From Dirofilaria immitis (lineage: Eukaryota; Nematoda; Chromadorea; Rhabditida; Onchocercidae): a stretch of 64,000 nt of DNA. Below, piece after piece: positions 52,298-64,000 of this stretch. How positions within the stretch are numbered: position 1 is the stretch's first letter; each line of letters opens with the position of its first letter. Position numbers and translations under genes: made by a program. The notes under the pieces are model-generated. The model searched no databases. It was not told the origin of the DNA and saw only the letters and a program-made list of their open reading frames with translations. The stretch covers positions 310,001 through 374,000 of the forward strand of contig JAKNDB010000109.1 in the NCBI GenBank assembly GCA_024305405.1. Direction: 5' to 3'.

Positions 52298-52810
52298 GAT
52301 AGAAAGATAAAAAAGATGAAAATGATAAGACAAAGATGTATGTGCAACTTTATCAAGTGATTATCTATTATTTCTTGCTTATCGTATTTTGTCATTGCTA
52401 TATTAAAATTATTTGTTTTCCTATTTCAAATATAATATCAGTACTTATTCATATTAATTTATGACGTGAATGACGTACATAAGTATATTTTTCATTTCAA
52501 GTATAAATATACTTACATCTATACATCTCCATCATAAATGTATAATCACGTTAAATAACGTGCATACGTAAATATTATCTATTTCAAGTATAATTAATAT
52601 ATCTGTAACTATGATCTTTACATTTGCATATGTATATTCACGTTAAATGATGACGTACATACGTATACTTTGGATTTTGAATATAATATACGTATAATTG
52701 TCATACTTACTTTAATGTATACAATAAGCAATATGCAGAATATGTGTAAATATACACGCTAATTTTTTTAGCGTAAATGACGTACATACGTATATTAATG
52801 TATCTTTATA
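52130..52810. repeat. degenerate repeats with recurrent TGACGTA and TACGTA words
   Basis: Five or so diverged units carry AAATGACGTAMAT, GACGTACATACGTATA, TTTCAAGTATAAATATAC-like and TTCACGTTAA words (TGACGT near 52208, 52463, 52474, 52650 and 52780). A GA run at 52268-52296 lies inside. TGACGT is the CREB/ATF half-site, but repeated AT-rich DNA with a CG step is an equally simple reading. Confidence 0.6.
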
Positions 52811-54734
52811 TGCATATATTTATATTAATATATAAATTTTGAAATTTGTTTACGCTGTACATTTCTAAATGTTTCATTCGAAAGTACAAATGAAATGAAA
52901 CGATTGTGACATTATCATCATTTCTTTATCGACTTGAAGATCTTTATCATCACTATCATCATCATCATCATCATCAACATCATTATCGTCACCTTCAAAT
53001 ATTTTGTCAAAACTTACAAGTTGTTGACTTTTACTTCATTTTATTATTTCTTCTAAGCATATTTATTTTATTCAAAAATTTTTATAATATTTTTAAATTA
53101 TCCTTTTTCATCTTTTATTTTACAATTTCCTTTTTTTTTTCAAATTGAAATCCAAAATTTAAAACAAAATTTTTTTCTTAATTTATTTTATTAGAAATAG
53201 AAGGAAAAAAGTTTTCTTTTTTGAATGATAAAAAAATTGAATAGATATTTTGAAAATAAATAAAAAATTAATTATTCATTTCTTGAATATGTATATTATA
53301 TTTAAATATGAATAATTTTTAATTATCGATTCTTTGATCGTTTAATTTTACAGCAATGAATTTTTTAATGTTTAAAGTTTATTTACTATATATAAATTAT
53401 ATATGTAAGGATAATATATGTTTATGATAATTTTTATTTCAATTCCTATATCGTTGATCTGTTTGGTATTTGATATTTTATATAATAATTGATTTTTTTT
53501 AAGTACAAGATTTATTAGCTATATATATATATATATATATATAGCTATGAAGATAATATGTATTTTTGATTTCTTTTTTTTTTTTTTTATTATCCTTTGA
53601 CCTTTTTATTTTATATTTTCGATAATTGAATCAAATTTCTAACAGCTGTTACTTATTTACATTGCTTACATTCTTTGCTATTTAATGTTTTATAATCTCA
53701 AAACTTTAATATATTATATTTTCAAGAATATATTATTATTAAAATGAAATTTGAATTTTTTAAAAACAAATTCAAATTTGAAATGCAAATAAAACTTATA
53801 TTTTTTACATTAAATTTGAATAAATATTTATAAATAAATACAATGTAAACAATTCAATTGCTATATACATATTTTTTTTTTTATTGTTGCATTTACAATT
53901 TCTTCGAGAGCAGAATGACGAGAACGAAGACGAGAAAAAAAAGGAAGACGAAGAACTTTATAATTTGATTTCTTTCAAATAACAACAAAACTTTTATGTT
54001 TTGATTTTTTTCTTTTGCAACCGATAGAAAAATACAGCACAATTTCTTATCAAAATTGATGGAAAAAAAAGTTTTTTCTTACTATATGAAAAGGTTTCAA
54101 AAAAAAAAATTTCTTTTTTTTTTTGTTCACTCTGATTAATACGAACTTTTCTCGAGAATGCAATCATTTCTTAAACAAAAGAAAAACTTTTTTTTTTATT
54201 TTTCTTTTGCTCTAAAAAGGAAAGACGGGAAATGAATTGTTTTCTTCGTTAGCTGATAAATATATGAAGGAAGAAAGTTGAACTTAAAAAAAAAATTTTT
54301 TGCTAAAATATTTTGTGAATCGCAATTCAAATGAAATGATTGATCGATTGATTGATTGATTGATTGAGTGAAATGATTTGATATGATTATTTTATAGGTA
54401 ATATATCAAAAAAAAAAAAATTAACTTTAAAAAAATATATATATATTAAGATAAGATTGTTTTGAAAATAATTTCTAATTATTTTAAATATTAGTAAGAT
54501 ACGATTATTTTTGTAAATTTAATTTTCATTTGTTTTTCTGAATTAACTTTTTTTAGCATTCCTTTAATTTCAAATTAATAATTAATTCATTGATTTATTA
54601 AAATTTTAATTTAAAAAAATTTTTTTTCTTTTCAATAAAAGTAATATTGTCAATATTTTTATTTTAATTGATTAGTAAATAATTTAATAATTTTTATTTG
54701 TTAATTGGTTTATTTTACCGTTTTTTCTTTGACA
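52811..54734. other. AT-rich spacer around the acidic segment
   Basis: Contains an ATC/CAT run at 52950-52985, a perfect TA-rich palindrome at about 53517-53547 (AGCTATATAT...ATATAGCT), and a GATT run at 54340-54366. No gene apart from the weak candidate at 53914. Confidence 0.5.
53914..53982 (+). CDS. possible acidic terminal exon
   Basis: After TCTTCGAGAGCAG an open frame of 22 codons reads NDENEDEKKKEDEELYNLIS and then FK, stop. Its base use differs from the surrounding AT-rich DNA. It could be a late exon of the gene starting at 48398, since phase 0 fits, but only the composition and one AG support it. Confidence 0.25.
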   Translation, partial: NDENEDEKKKEDEELYNLISFK

Positions 54735-54980
54735 TTATTGATGCGTATGCGTACGTCACGTCAATGTATGATTACATTTGTATTTATCCGTTTGAAGTAT
54801 CGATAATTAATTAGTGATTAGCTATTGATACGTATGCGTACGTCAATGTATGATTACATTTGTATTTATCCGTTTGAAGTATCGATAATTAATTAGTGAT
54901 TAGCTATTGATGCGTATGCGTACGTCACGTCAATGTATGATTACGTTTATATTTATCTATTTGAAGTATCGATAATATCA
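54735..54980. repeat. 82-87 bp tandem repeat, three copies, with TACGTCACGTCA
   Basis: Three copies start GATGCGTATGCGTACGTC at about 54740, 54827 (GATACG variant) and 54909. Each continues AATGTATGATTACATTTG, TATTTATCCGTTTGAAGTAT, CGATAATTAATTAGTGATTA. The middle copy lacks the CACGT duplication, so copies differ by five bases. Confidence 0.92.
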
Positions 54981-57900
54981 ATTACTAAAATGATAACAAA
55001 AATTACGATAAAACGATGGGAAAAAGATATAGGATTAGCTAATTAGAATGATTTAAAAAACTATCGATTGCTAAAAAGTTCGATTAAAAAATTGATAAAA
55101 CTTCAAATTTAAATGATTTAATTTCCTAATTAAATTTAATTAAGAAATTAATCAAATTTCAAGCTCAAATAATTTAATTAAAAAATTAAAATAAATTTAA
55201 AAATTCTATTCCATTACCAATATATATTATAATAATTTTTGGATTATTTGATTACATAAATAGCGATTAAATCTTTTTCTTTCTTTTACTTTTGAATTGT
55301 TGGTACATTGAAGTTAATGATAGATATAAAAAAAAAAAAAAAAAAAATGGTAAAAATAGACATTAATAGAAAAAAAAAAGCGAAATAAAATTAAATTAAA
55401 ATTCTTAAATTATTCTCTCTCTCTCTCTCTCTTTCTCTCTCCCTGTCTCTCTGTCTCTGTCTCTGTCTCTATTTCTCTTTTCTTCCTTATTGGAAGATGA
55501 AAAATTAATTAGAGATAGGGAAGAGAGCAATTTTAATTGTTGATATGATTTTTTTTTTTTTTTTTTTTTTTTTATTTTTAAAAGGATGGTATAAAACCTT
55601 TTTGTTGAAAAGTAAAAACAAGTTTTTGATCAGATGTATAATTGACGAAGAACCGGTCTTTCACGCTCAACTATATCAGTGTATGTTTGGGTGTCTGTAT
55701 CGAAGATTCTGTACATCTTTCTTACTTTTTCGATAAATATATATATATATATATATATCATTCCCTTATCATCATTTCTTAGTAATAAGATATACAAGTA
55801 AAGAAAAAAAAAAAATTTTATCATAATATCGATATGCTTATATATATATTGTTTAGTTTTTTTAACTAATAGCAATTTTATCAATTATCAATAATTTTTT
55901 CTTATCATATGAAATAATTAGGAAAAATTAATAAAACATTTTATTAATCTTCAAAAAAAAAAAATTTTATCACTCTTTTTTCTTTCGTTTTTTTTATAAA
56001 AATATTTCCAAAAAAAAAAATTTAACTATTATTTTACCAGCATTTATCTAGCTTTTTTTTCTCTCTCTCTCTCTCTCTCTCTGTCTTTTTATCATATGAA
56101 ATAATTATTTTTTCCAATATAATAAACTAAGCATTTTTAAGAAAGAAAGAAAAAAAAAATTAATTTAATGAAACATTTTATCAGTTTTTGATAAAAATTT
56201 TATCATTCTTTTCCTCTAAAAAGAAAAAAAAAAAACGACTGATATTATTTTATCACATTTTTACTTAGCTCTTTATCAATGTAAAACTTTCATTACTCTT
56301 TCTCCTCCTTTTTCTCTTTTTTTTTTCCACCATTTTTCTTCAAATATTTCTTAAATTTTTTTTTTTTTGTGTGTACCTAATTTTTTCCTTTCTAAAAACA
56401 TTAAATTATTTTCTTTCCCTTTTTTTTTTTTCAAATAATCAAAAATTAAAAATAAAAATTTTTATTTATTTGCTTATTTCCTTTTTTTTTCGCTAAAAAA
56501 AATAAATTTTTCATTGAAATATTCAAAAATTTTCGTTTTTTTTTGAAATATAAGACGACGAAGTTATTTTTGAAGAAAAGAATTCATTAATAATTCATCA
56601 AATTATAACAAAAAAAGGTGTATTCATCGGATTCATCGGTTAACTTTTTTTATCCTTTCTTCTTCTTCTTCTTCTTCTTCTTCTTCTTCTTCTGCTTCTT
56701 CTGCTTCTGCTTCATTTGTTCGTTCGGCTTCTGCTTCTGCTTCTGCTTCATTTGTTCGTTCGTTCGTTCGTTTTTTTTTTTTTAACAAAATTTAATTTTT
56801 ACGTCATCTTGATGAAAAATATAAATTTTAAAAAATAAGTAAAAATTTATTTATCATTTGATTGATTTTTGATGTTAGAAAAAAAAAAGGGCTCAAAGTG
56901 ATGATTTTATCTTTGATTGATTTTTTTCTTTTTTTTTTTTTTTTCGTTTTTCTTTCTTTCTTTGTTTAAGTTCGAAAAAGTTCCAAAAGTGAACATTTAT
57001 ATTGTTGATTGATTTTTTTTTAAAGTTAGAAAAGATATCTAAAAATAAAAAATTTATCTTTGATTGATTTTTTTTTTTTTTTGTGAAATGAGAAAATAGG
57101 AAAGAAACGACAGGTAAGACATAGTTTTATTGTTGTTTACTGGAAAAATTATTGTTTATTTATTTTATTTTATTTTTTTGCATATTTAAAAATATATTTA
57201 TTTGATTTTATTTATTTATTTATTTATTTATTATTATTATTATTATTAGTATTTTAATATTTTATAAGAAATAATTTTGTTTAAATTTTTGATTGATTAA
57301 ATTTTAATTAATTTTCATTTGCATGAAGTTAGAATGATAAATAATTCTTTTGCTGGAATACAAAGTTTTTTTCTATTTTGATTTATGAAATTGGAATTTG
57401 TTTATTTTTATAATTCAACTCGATGTTTAATTAATTAATGTCGATCTGATACAGTCATTATACGAGCAAAATTTATTTCATTTTACTTAAATGATATTGA
57501 TTGAAAAAGATTAGTATTGAATTATTGCTTTAAATTGTGGCTGTAAATTCAGTCTTCTTATCATTCTTCATCCATCTCTGCTTTTTTTTTCCGGAATTAC
57601 AACCGATGCGGAATGTGTTTATCATTTTTTCTTTCTTTTTTTTTTCTTTCATTCTTTTCATTTCATTCGTAGATCTATCTTTAAACGATAAAGGATATTC
57701 ATATGTATCGTTTTTTTTTTTCTTCTATTACTTAATTTCACTTATTTAAAGCGATTTTTTTATTTCCGCCGGAATATTTCAGCGGATGCGGAATGAGAGT
57801 AACATATTTTCTTTTATTCTTTTATTTTTCATTTCATTTTTATATTATATCTTTTAAACGATAAAAAGTATTTCTTAAAACCGTTTTCTTCTTCTCGTTT

Positions 57901-58250
57901 AATTTCACTAATTTATTTTCTTTGAAATGGTTTATTTTTAAATATAAAAACATTTTATGGCGGTTTTTTAAATACCTATCGATGAAAAACATATCACTAA
58001 ATTTCAAAAAAATTGTAAACAAAATAATATATTAAGTACTATGTATTTATCAAAATTTTATTCATCTTACTTCAACAATTCAATAAATTATAACAATTTA
58101 ATAGTAAAAATAATTAATTATGTAAGATTTGAAAATAAGATAATAGTAGAAAATTAGTTCAAAAAGTTTCTGAACAGCAAAATGTATTGTTATTATGATA
58201 GATATCAATCAATTCAAGTAAACTTATCACTACGCTTGTCATTAGTAGAT
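54981..58250. other. AT-rich, pyrimidine-rich spacer
   Basis: Holds CT/GT-rich tracts at 55415-55475 and 56060-56083, many long T runs, a TTC/TGC array at about 56650-56775 (CTTCTGCTTCTGCTTC and GTTCGTTCGTTCG), and a degenerate 180-bp duplication at about 57585-57900 (CCGGAAT...GATGCGGAATG...TTTAAACGATAAA). No gene recognised on either strand. Confidence 0.5.
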
Positions 58251-58256
58251 GATGAT

Positions 58257-58358
<102 letters not shown>

Positions 58359-60114
58359 TGATGATAATAATAAATCAGAAATGAAATTAGCTTCTATAAA
58401 TGATGAAAAATAAATATAATCATATCTTAGCTATAGGAAGCAATCATATTATATATGAATGAAATAAGCTAGGCTTATTAATAATAATTTTTTTTTTTTT
58501 CGGACTAGGCTTAATAATTTTATTTTGATTAATTGAAAAAAAGAGGGAAAAAAACGGAAATCAGTTAATATATACAAATATAAATTGGTATTAAAATTCG
58601 TAAATTTTGTATTAAATAAAATTGAAATTTTCATTTTCTTTATTTTGTGAAAGCAAACATATCTTGAACTTAATGATTAATGATAAGACATTTTAAAATC
58701 AGCCTGTTACTTTCTAACAATTTTTCAAATTAGAAAACTAAAAATAAATCAAATATCATAAATAAAAGTGAACAGACACGAAAGCATATACACAAAAGGA
58801 ATAAACAAACAGAGCGTTTTAATTATTAGCTATATAAATTATCAACCATATCCAATCATCGGATAAATACATTATTATTTTGGTTCAGTAATTGATCATG
58901 CTATCTCTGAATTATTCATCTTAATTTAATTCATCAACTATATAAATGATCAACTTTTCCTAATCATCGAATAGATGGATTATCATCCAAATCCTATTAT
59001 TGGCTATTTAAATTATCATCTTATCTTAATCATTGGTTATATAAATTATCATCATATATTTAATTATTTCTTAATTAGAAAATATTTTAATTTTTATATG
59101 TATTCGTATATTTTCACATAATTCATTATTGCTACTATTTTTCTAATAAATTTTTAACACTGATAATTTTTGATTTAATCTTTTGAATTATTCAAATGAT
59201 AATTGATCTTTCATTTACTTTTGTTATTAACTGTAAGGCTATTTTTCCATTAAAATAGGTACGTACATATATATTTAAAAAAAAGAAGAAATTAATAATA
59301 ATAATAATGATGATAATGATGATGATGACAATAATAATAATAATGGCGATGATGTTGAATAATGGCGATGATGATGATGATGATAATGATGGTAACGATA
59401 ATAATAATAATAATACCATTGATGAATTTTTTTCATTTTTCACATCAGATTAAATAATGCTATGAGCTTGGAATTTTCAATTAACTCCTTCATATTGCCG
59501 TAGACATAGATATTATTCATTCATTTATTCATTTATTCATTGATCATCATCGCTATCGTTATCGTTATCATCATTTATTATTACTATTATTATTATCATC
59601 ATCATTATTACTGTTATCATACGCAAAAATTAACAGATTTATCATTATTAATATTATTACTATTATTATTATTATTATTATTATTGTTATCATCATTATT
59701 ATTGTTGTCATGATTTGAAGACTGATAAATTCGATGGAATATAATTATATTGCTATTGTTATTACTATTTTTATAACTATTACGATGTAAAATTAACAAA
59801 TTCAACATCATTATTATTATCATTATTACTATTATTATGACGTAAAGTTGATGGATCTGGTGGAATATAACTACATATTGCATCATCATTGTTATAATCA
59901 TCATTAGTGCTATTATCGCTATTATACCACTATTTTTTGTGTTTATTATAACGTAAAAATTAACAAACTTATCATTATTATTATTATTATCATGATTTAA
60001 AAGTTGATAAATTTACTTTCATATAATTATGTATTCTATTATCGTTATTATCATCATCACTATCATTATGTCGCTATTTTTATGATTATTATGGTGCAAA
60101 AATTAACAAAATTA

Positions 60115-60160
<46 letters not shown>

Positions 60161-60693
60161 CACTGCTATTATTATAATGATGTAAAAGTTGATAAATTCA
60201 CTGAAATATAACTATTTATATATCAAATAATTTATCAAAATAAACTAAAAATTATGTAATATCTAAAATAAAATTTTTATTAAAAAAAAAATAGTACTAT
60301 AAATTATTAGTTGCATTTTTTATCATTTATATCTATACCAAATTCATAATTTAACGAACATATTATATTATTTGTTTATTTATTTATTTATTTACTTATT
60401 TATCAATTTTTAAATGCATATGGAATATTGCCAAGAATTTTTTGCTTTTTTGTCCCTCTTTTTCCTCAATGCTTTTCTTTTCTTCGAGAAATTTTAAATG
60501 CTTTTCTTCGAGAAATTTTCAAACAACTTTTCTTCAAGAAATTTTCATTCAGACAATATTTAACTATTTCAATACATTTATCACTTTTTTCTCTCTCTCT
60601 CCCTCTCCCAATTTCCTTTTTTTTCCTTTATTTTCTTAGATTTTTCATTTTTGCTTTTTCTCATTTGTTTTTTCCCTCTCTCTCTCTCTCTCT

Positions 60694-60734
<41 letters not shown>

Positions 60735-60984
60735 CGTTGCTCAAGATGAACTAATATTTGTTGCAAATTGTGGAAATTTTTACTTAAAAAATAGATTAAA
60801 ATCTAAAACATACGAAAAAGAGAAAAAACGACGACTAAATTAATCTATCGTTTTTTTTTTTCATTTTCTTCAATTTTTATTTCTTATCACTTTTTGTTAA
60901 ATCAATATATTTGAATAAATTTTGTAAATTTTCATTGAATAATTTTATTTATAAATATATTAATTTTAAATAGTATTTATTCAG
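58359..60984. repeat. AT-rich spacer with GAT/AAT/ATT arrays and CT tract
   Basis: 59293-59415 and 59540-60180 are degenerate trinucleotide arrays (GAT, AAT, ATT, ATC). Within the second, GTAAAANTTGATAAATT-like words recur every 80-130 bp. 60590-60730 is dominated by CT repeats. The open frames here (poly-Ser/Leu or Arg-Glu) are repeat artefacts. Confidence 0.7.
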
Positions 60985-61620
60985 TTATTAATTTCATATT
61001 CTCTCATATCACTTATTCTATTTCTGATTAGATAATTTTGCATATCATTTATTGATTTCACATTCTCTCATATCACTTATTCTATTTCTGATTTGATAAT
61101 TTCGCATATCATTTATCCGATAATTAATTTCATATTGTCTCATATTACTTATTCTATTCTTGATTAGATAATTTTGCATATCATTTATTGATTTCATATT
61201 CTCTCATATCACTTATTCTATTTCTGATTTGATAATTTCGCATATCATTTATCCGATAATTAATTTCATATTGTCTCATATTACTTATTCTATTCTTGAT
61301 TAGATAATTTTGCATATCATTTATTGATTTCATATTCTTTCATATCACTTATACTATTGTTGATTAGATAATTTCGCATATCATTTATTCGATAATTGAT
61401 TTCATATCATTTATTCTATTCTTTCCGAATATCATTTATTCATTTATTGATTTACATATATATCATTTACTCAGTGAGTGATTTTCATATCATTTATTCT
61501 ATTGTTGATTCGATAATTTCGCATATCATTTTGTTCGATTACTGATTGCCTACTCTTTCATATCATTTATTTAATTACCGATTTAATACCTTTGCATATC
61601 GGTTTATTTAATTATTGATT
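60985..61620. repeat. dimeric tandem array, 65 and 71 bp half-units
   Basis: ACTTATTCTATT-type anchors occur at about 61011, 61076, 61148, 61211, 61282 and 61347. Spacing alternates 65, 72, 63, 71 and 65. One half carries GATTAGATAATTTTGCATAT, the other GATAATTTCGCATATC followed by ATTTATCCGATAATTAAT. The repeat unit is therefore a dimer of about 136 bp. Decayed copies continue to about 61620. Confidence 0.85.
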
Positions 61621-63890
61621 TGATAGTTTAAAAAAAAAAATTTGTGCTTTTTTTTATTGCTATTTGTTTTAGCAGAAAATTTAAAACTTTTTTCTTTTAT
61701 TTCATTTTTCAAACAATTTCCATCCTTTCCCGAATTCCTTTCTATCATTCCTTCTTGTCAAATTCTTGTTTCAAAAAAAAATTTGAATGATGACTTACTT
61801 AGTGTTGCAAAGTTTGCAAATCAAAAAACAAAAAAAAAAAAGAAATTAGCAATTAAAGAGAAGGAGAAATGATAATATTGATTTCAATTAACAATGACAC
61901 TTCCTTCCCAATGTATGATAATGATAATAAGAATTACAAAAAAAAAAAAAAAAGGTAATCGATTTCTTTTATTTGTTAAATTTTGATTATTTATTTTTAA
62001 AAATTCTTTGCAAAAAAAATGAAAAATAAAAAACAAAAGAAACAGAGTAAATAAAAGAGAAAAATTTTTAAATAAATAAACAATAAGAAAGAAATAAATA
62101 AATTTATTAAATTTTAATTTTTAACAACAAAATATAAAAGAAAGTTTTTTTTGAAAAAATAAACAAATATACAATAAATAAATTATAAGAAAAATAAACA
62201 AACATAAAAAATTTGATTGTTTTCTAAAATATATATATGCATATATATAAATTAATTTACAGAATTTTCAACGGATAAATAAACAAGTAAACAAATCATA
62301 AAATAAAAAATAGTAATTACAATTACGAACTTTTTTCTTGTTATTCTTTTTTTTCTTCTAAATTTTTTTTTTTATAACTATAAAATTAAAAGTAATTAGT
62401 TCTTTTATTTTCGGAAAACAAAATTAATTTATTTTTTAAAAATTAGCCAAATAGGTTTATTAATTTTTAATTTTTTTGGCCAAATATAGTTTAAAAAAAA
62501 AAAATTGAATAATATCACACAAAGTATCAATTATCAAAAGAAATTATCATGATTACATTAGTGATTAAATAAATAACAATTTAATAATTCGTAAATTTTA
62601 TTTTTTTTTGCTTCCTTTTTCTTTTCTTTTTATTTTATTTTAGCGAAAACATAAGAAAGATATAATTTAAGCAAATGTATTTGATGTATGATAAGATTAG
62701 ATGATTAGATGATAGAAGATTAGATGATAGCGATAATTTTTATCAAACGATTTTCTTTCTTTCTTTATTTTTTTACCGTATAACAGCAGAAATTAAATTA
62801 ATTAACTAATTAATTAATTTTGAAAGTTACACTCATTTCATCGTCGTACCTGTTAGAAAATGCGGTTTAAAATTTAAAAACTTGAATGAAATGGATAATT
62901 TTGTTTTATTCTCATCAAATCAATTTGTTTAAATTATTTCAAATTATTTTTTTATTCGAATTTTGTTTATTTAAATTTGAATTTAAAAAAAATTTAGTAA
63001 AATAAAAGATAAACAAAAATGAAATATATTAAATTATATTTTATTTCGTTAAATTTCATTTTTTTTTGTCTTATTCAACTTGGCCAATATTTTGCTTTAA
63101 TTTAATTTATATCCATTGTTAGTTGAAATAAGATGAAAGCAAAATTAAAATATATGAAATTAAATGAATCGGAAAAGAATTTATTTTTTGTTTAATTTCA
63201 AATTTAAGTAATATTATTATTTAGTATTATTTACTTTTGACAGTTTTATATTTCTAAATTAATTTCGGAATTAGTTAAATTAAGCTTAAATTGATACCAA
63301 TTTTTGGGATTAAATTTACAAAATTCTCGAATTCTGCCAGTGATTTCCAATTTCAAAACTTTTAGGTTTGTGTGATTTTTACAAGATTCTCGAATTCTAC
63401 CACACTCTCATAGATCACTATTTTCAAGACTTTTAGATTAAAATAATATAAATTTTTTATTTAAAAAGTTTTTTTTCGTTTATGTTTTTGTCAGGACGAT
63501 GAACATAGCTGTTAGTGGAATTTTTATTTTGCTATAAACAAGTTTCATTTTGTTATTTATGTTAAAAATATTTATTTCGTTATATTTTGTGACGTAATAA
63601 ATTAGTTCGAAGATTCGAGAATCTTGATTTGCTTAAGGTCAAACTAAATTTAAATTAATTTTCGAATTAAATTTTCGGTTTTATTTTATCAAAAATATCA
63701 TTTGCTTATTAAGAAATGAAATTTTTTTCTCGAGAAATCATGTTATAATTGGATTAAACCAGATTTGTGCCAACTTTTGAATTAATAATTAAATTTTGAA
63801 TTATAAAAAATTTTATCAAATTTTATCAATAATTCTATTTGTTTTTAGAAGAATAAAAATGTTGAATTAAAAATTAATTTTAAAATTATT
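61621..63890. other. AT-rich spacer, no gene seen
   Basis: A/T homopolymers, ATAAA-rich stretches and short runs only. A near-duplicate pair (CAAGATTCTCGAATTCTRCCA-type words) occurs at about 63321-63345 and 63381-63400. No coding region recognised. Confidence 0.45.
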
Positions 63891-64000
63891 CAAAGCCATC
63901 TTTATCCACTCAACTATCCTGGCCCATCTATTGGATGAGAACTAGGCTCCTAGGCTAATATTGCCAGTTTTTCCCTACGTTACCGTTATAGTTGATTGCA
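63891..64000. other. less AT-rich sequence at the window edge, unidentified
   Basis: The last 110 bases have clearly more G and C than the preceding 25 kb. No frame stays open across them. The minus strand contains ATAGTTGAGTGGATAAAGAT, loosely like a tRNA A-box, but no B-box is visible. It could be the edge of a repeat, a transposon or an exon continuing past the window. Confidence 0.3.

Noticed and set aside
60428..60766. Overlapping frames on both strands rich in Ser/Leu/Phe or Arg/Glu
   Set aside because: Produced by a CT/GA tract. No start context or conservation.
63891..63930. tRNA gene on the minus strand
   Set aside because: Only a loose A-box-like string. No B-box, anticodon stem or acceptor stem could be drawn.

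Overview
This looks like nuclear DNA from a nematode, most likely a parasitic clade III (spirurid or filarial-like) worm, though the clade is tentative. The evidence is split genes with many introns and TTTTCAG/TTTTTAG acceptors, AG acceptors 13 to 72 nt upstream of start codons that fit spliced-leader addition, a nematode-type Cys-loop channel, and extremely AT-rich intergenic DNA full of AAT/GAT microsatellites and minisatellites. There is no bacterial operon, CRISPR array or phage feature.

Layout. (1) 1-14.7 kb: an AT-rich, repeat-rich stretch with no convincing gene. It holds minisatellites with periods near 83, 110, 150 and 60 bp. (2) 14.7-36.9 kb: a gene island. On the minus strand lie a 12-exon Cys-loop ligand-gated ion channel (14707-19647) and a 10-exon EDEM1-type GH47 mannosidase-like ER degradation factor (22029-25446). 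EDEM1 is head-to-head with a 9-exon PA2G4/EBP1 gene on the plus strand (27010-31043). Next comes a plus-strand coiled-coil gene of unknown function (34084-36665, with an alternative last exon ending at 36996). (3) 36.9-64 kb: a second AT-rich desert. It contains an isolated exon resembling the BPI/LBP/CETP lipid-binding family (38802-39061), a possible first exon of a gene running off to the right (48398-48478), and about fifteen separate tandem arrays or microsatellites.

The main cross-cutting result concerns sequence quality or gene decay. All four multi-exon genes can be rebuilt with matching intron phases and family-typical lengths. In every one, however, the frame breaks at short runs (mostly homopolymers) that are one base too short, at about a dozen sites and always in the deletion direction. 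Two neighbouring housekeeping genes and otherwise intact splice sites make uncorrected long-read assembly error the best explanation. A real in-frame TAA in the channel gene does not fit that pattern and deserves a separate check.

The genes are not a pathway. EDEM1 acts in ER glycoprotein quality control, PA2G4 in growth and ribosome-linked RNA binding, and the channel at the neuronal or muscle membrane. I found no clearly undescribed system. The most interesting leads are the channel's atypical M2 pore segment, an in-frame pair of duplicated 3' splice sites in EDEM1, the duplicated exon and two possible last exons of the coiled-coil gene, and several structured tandem arrays.
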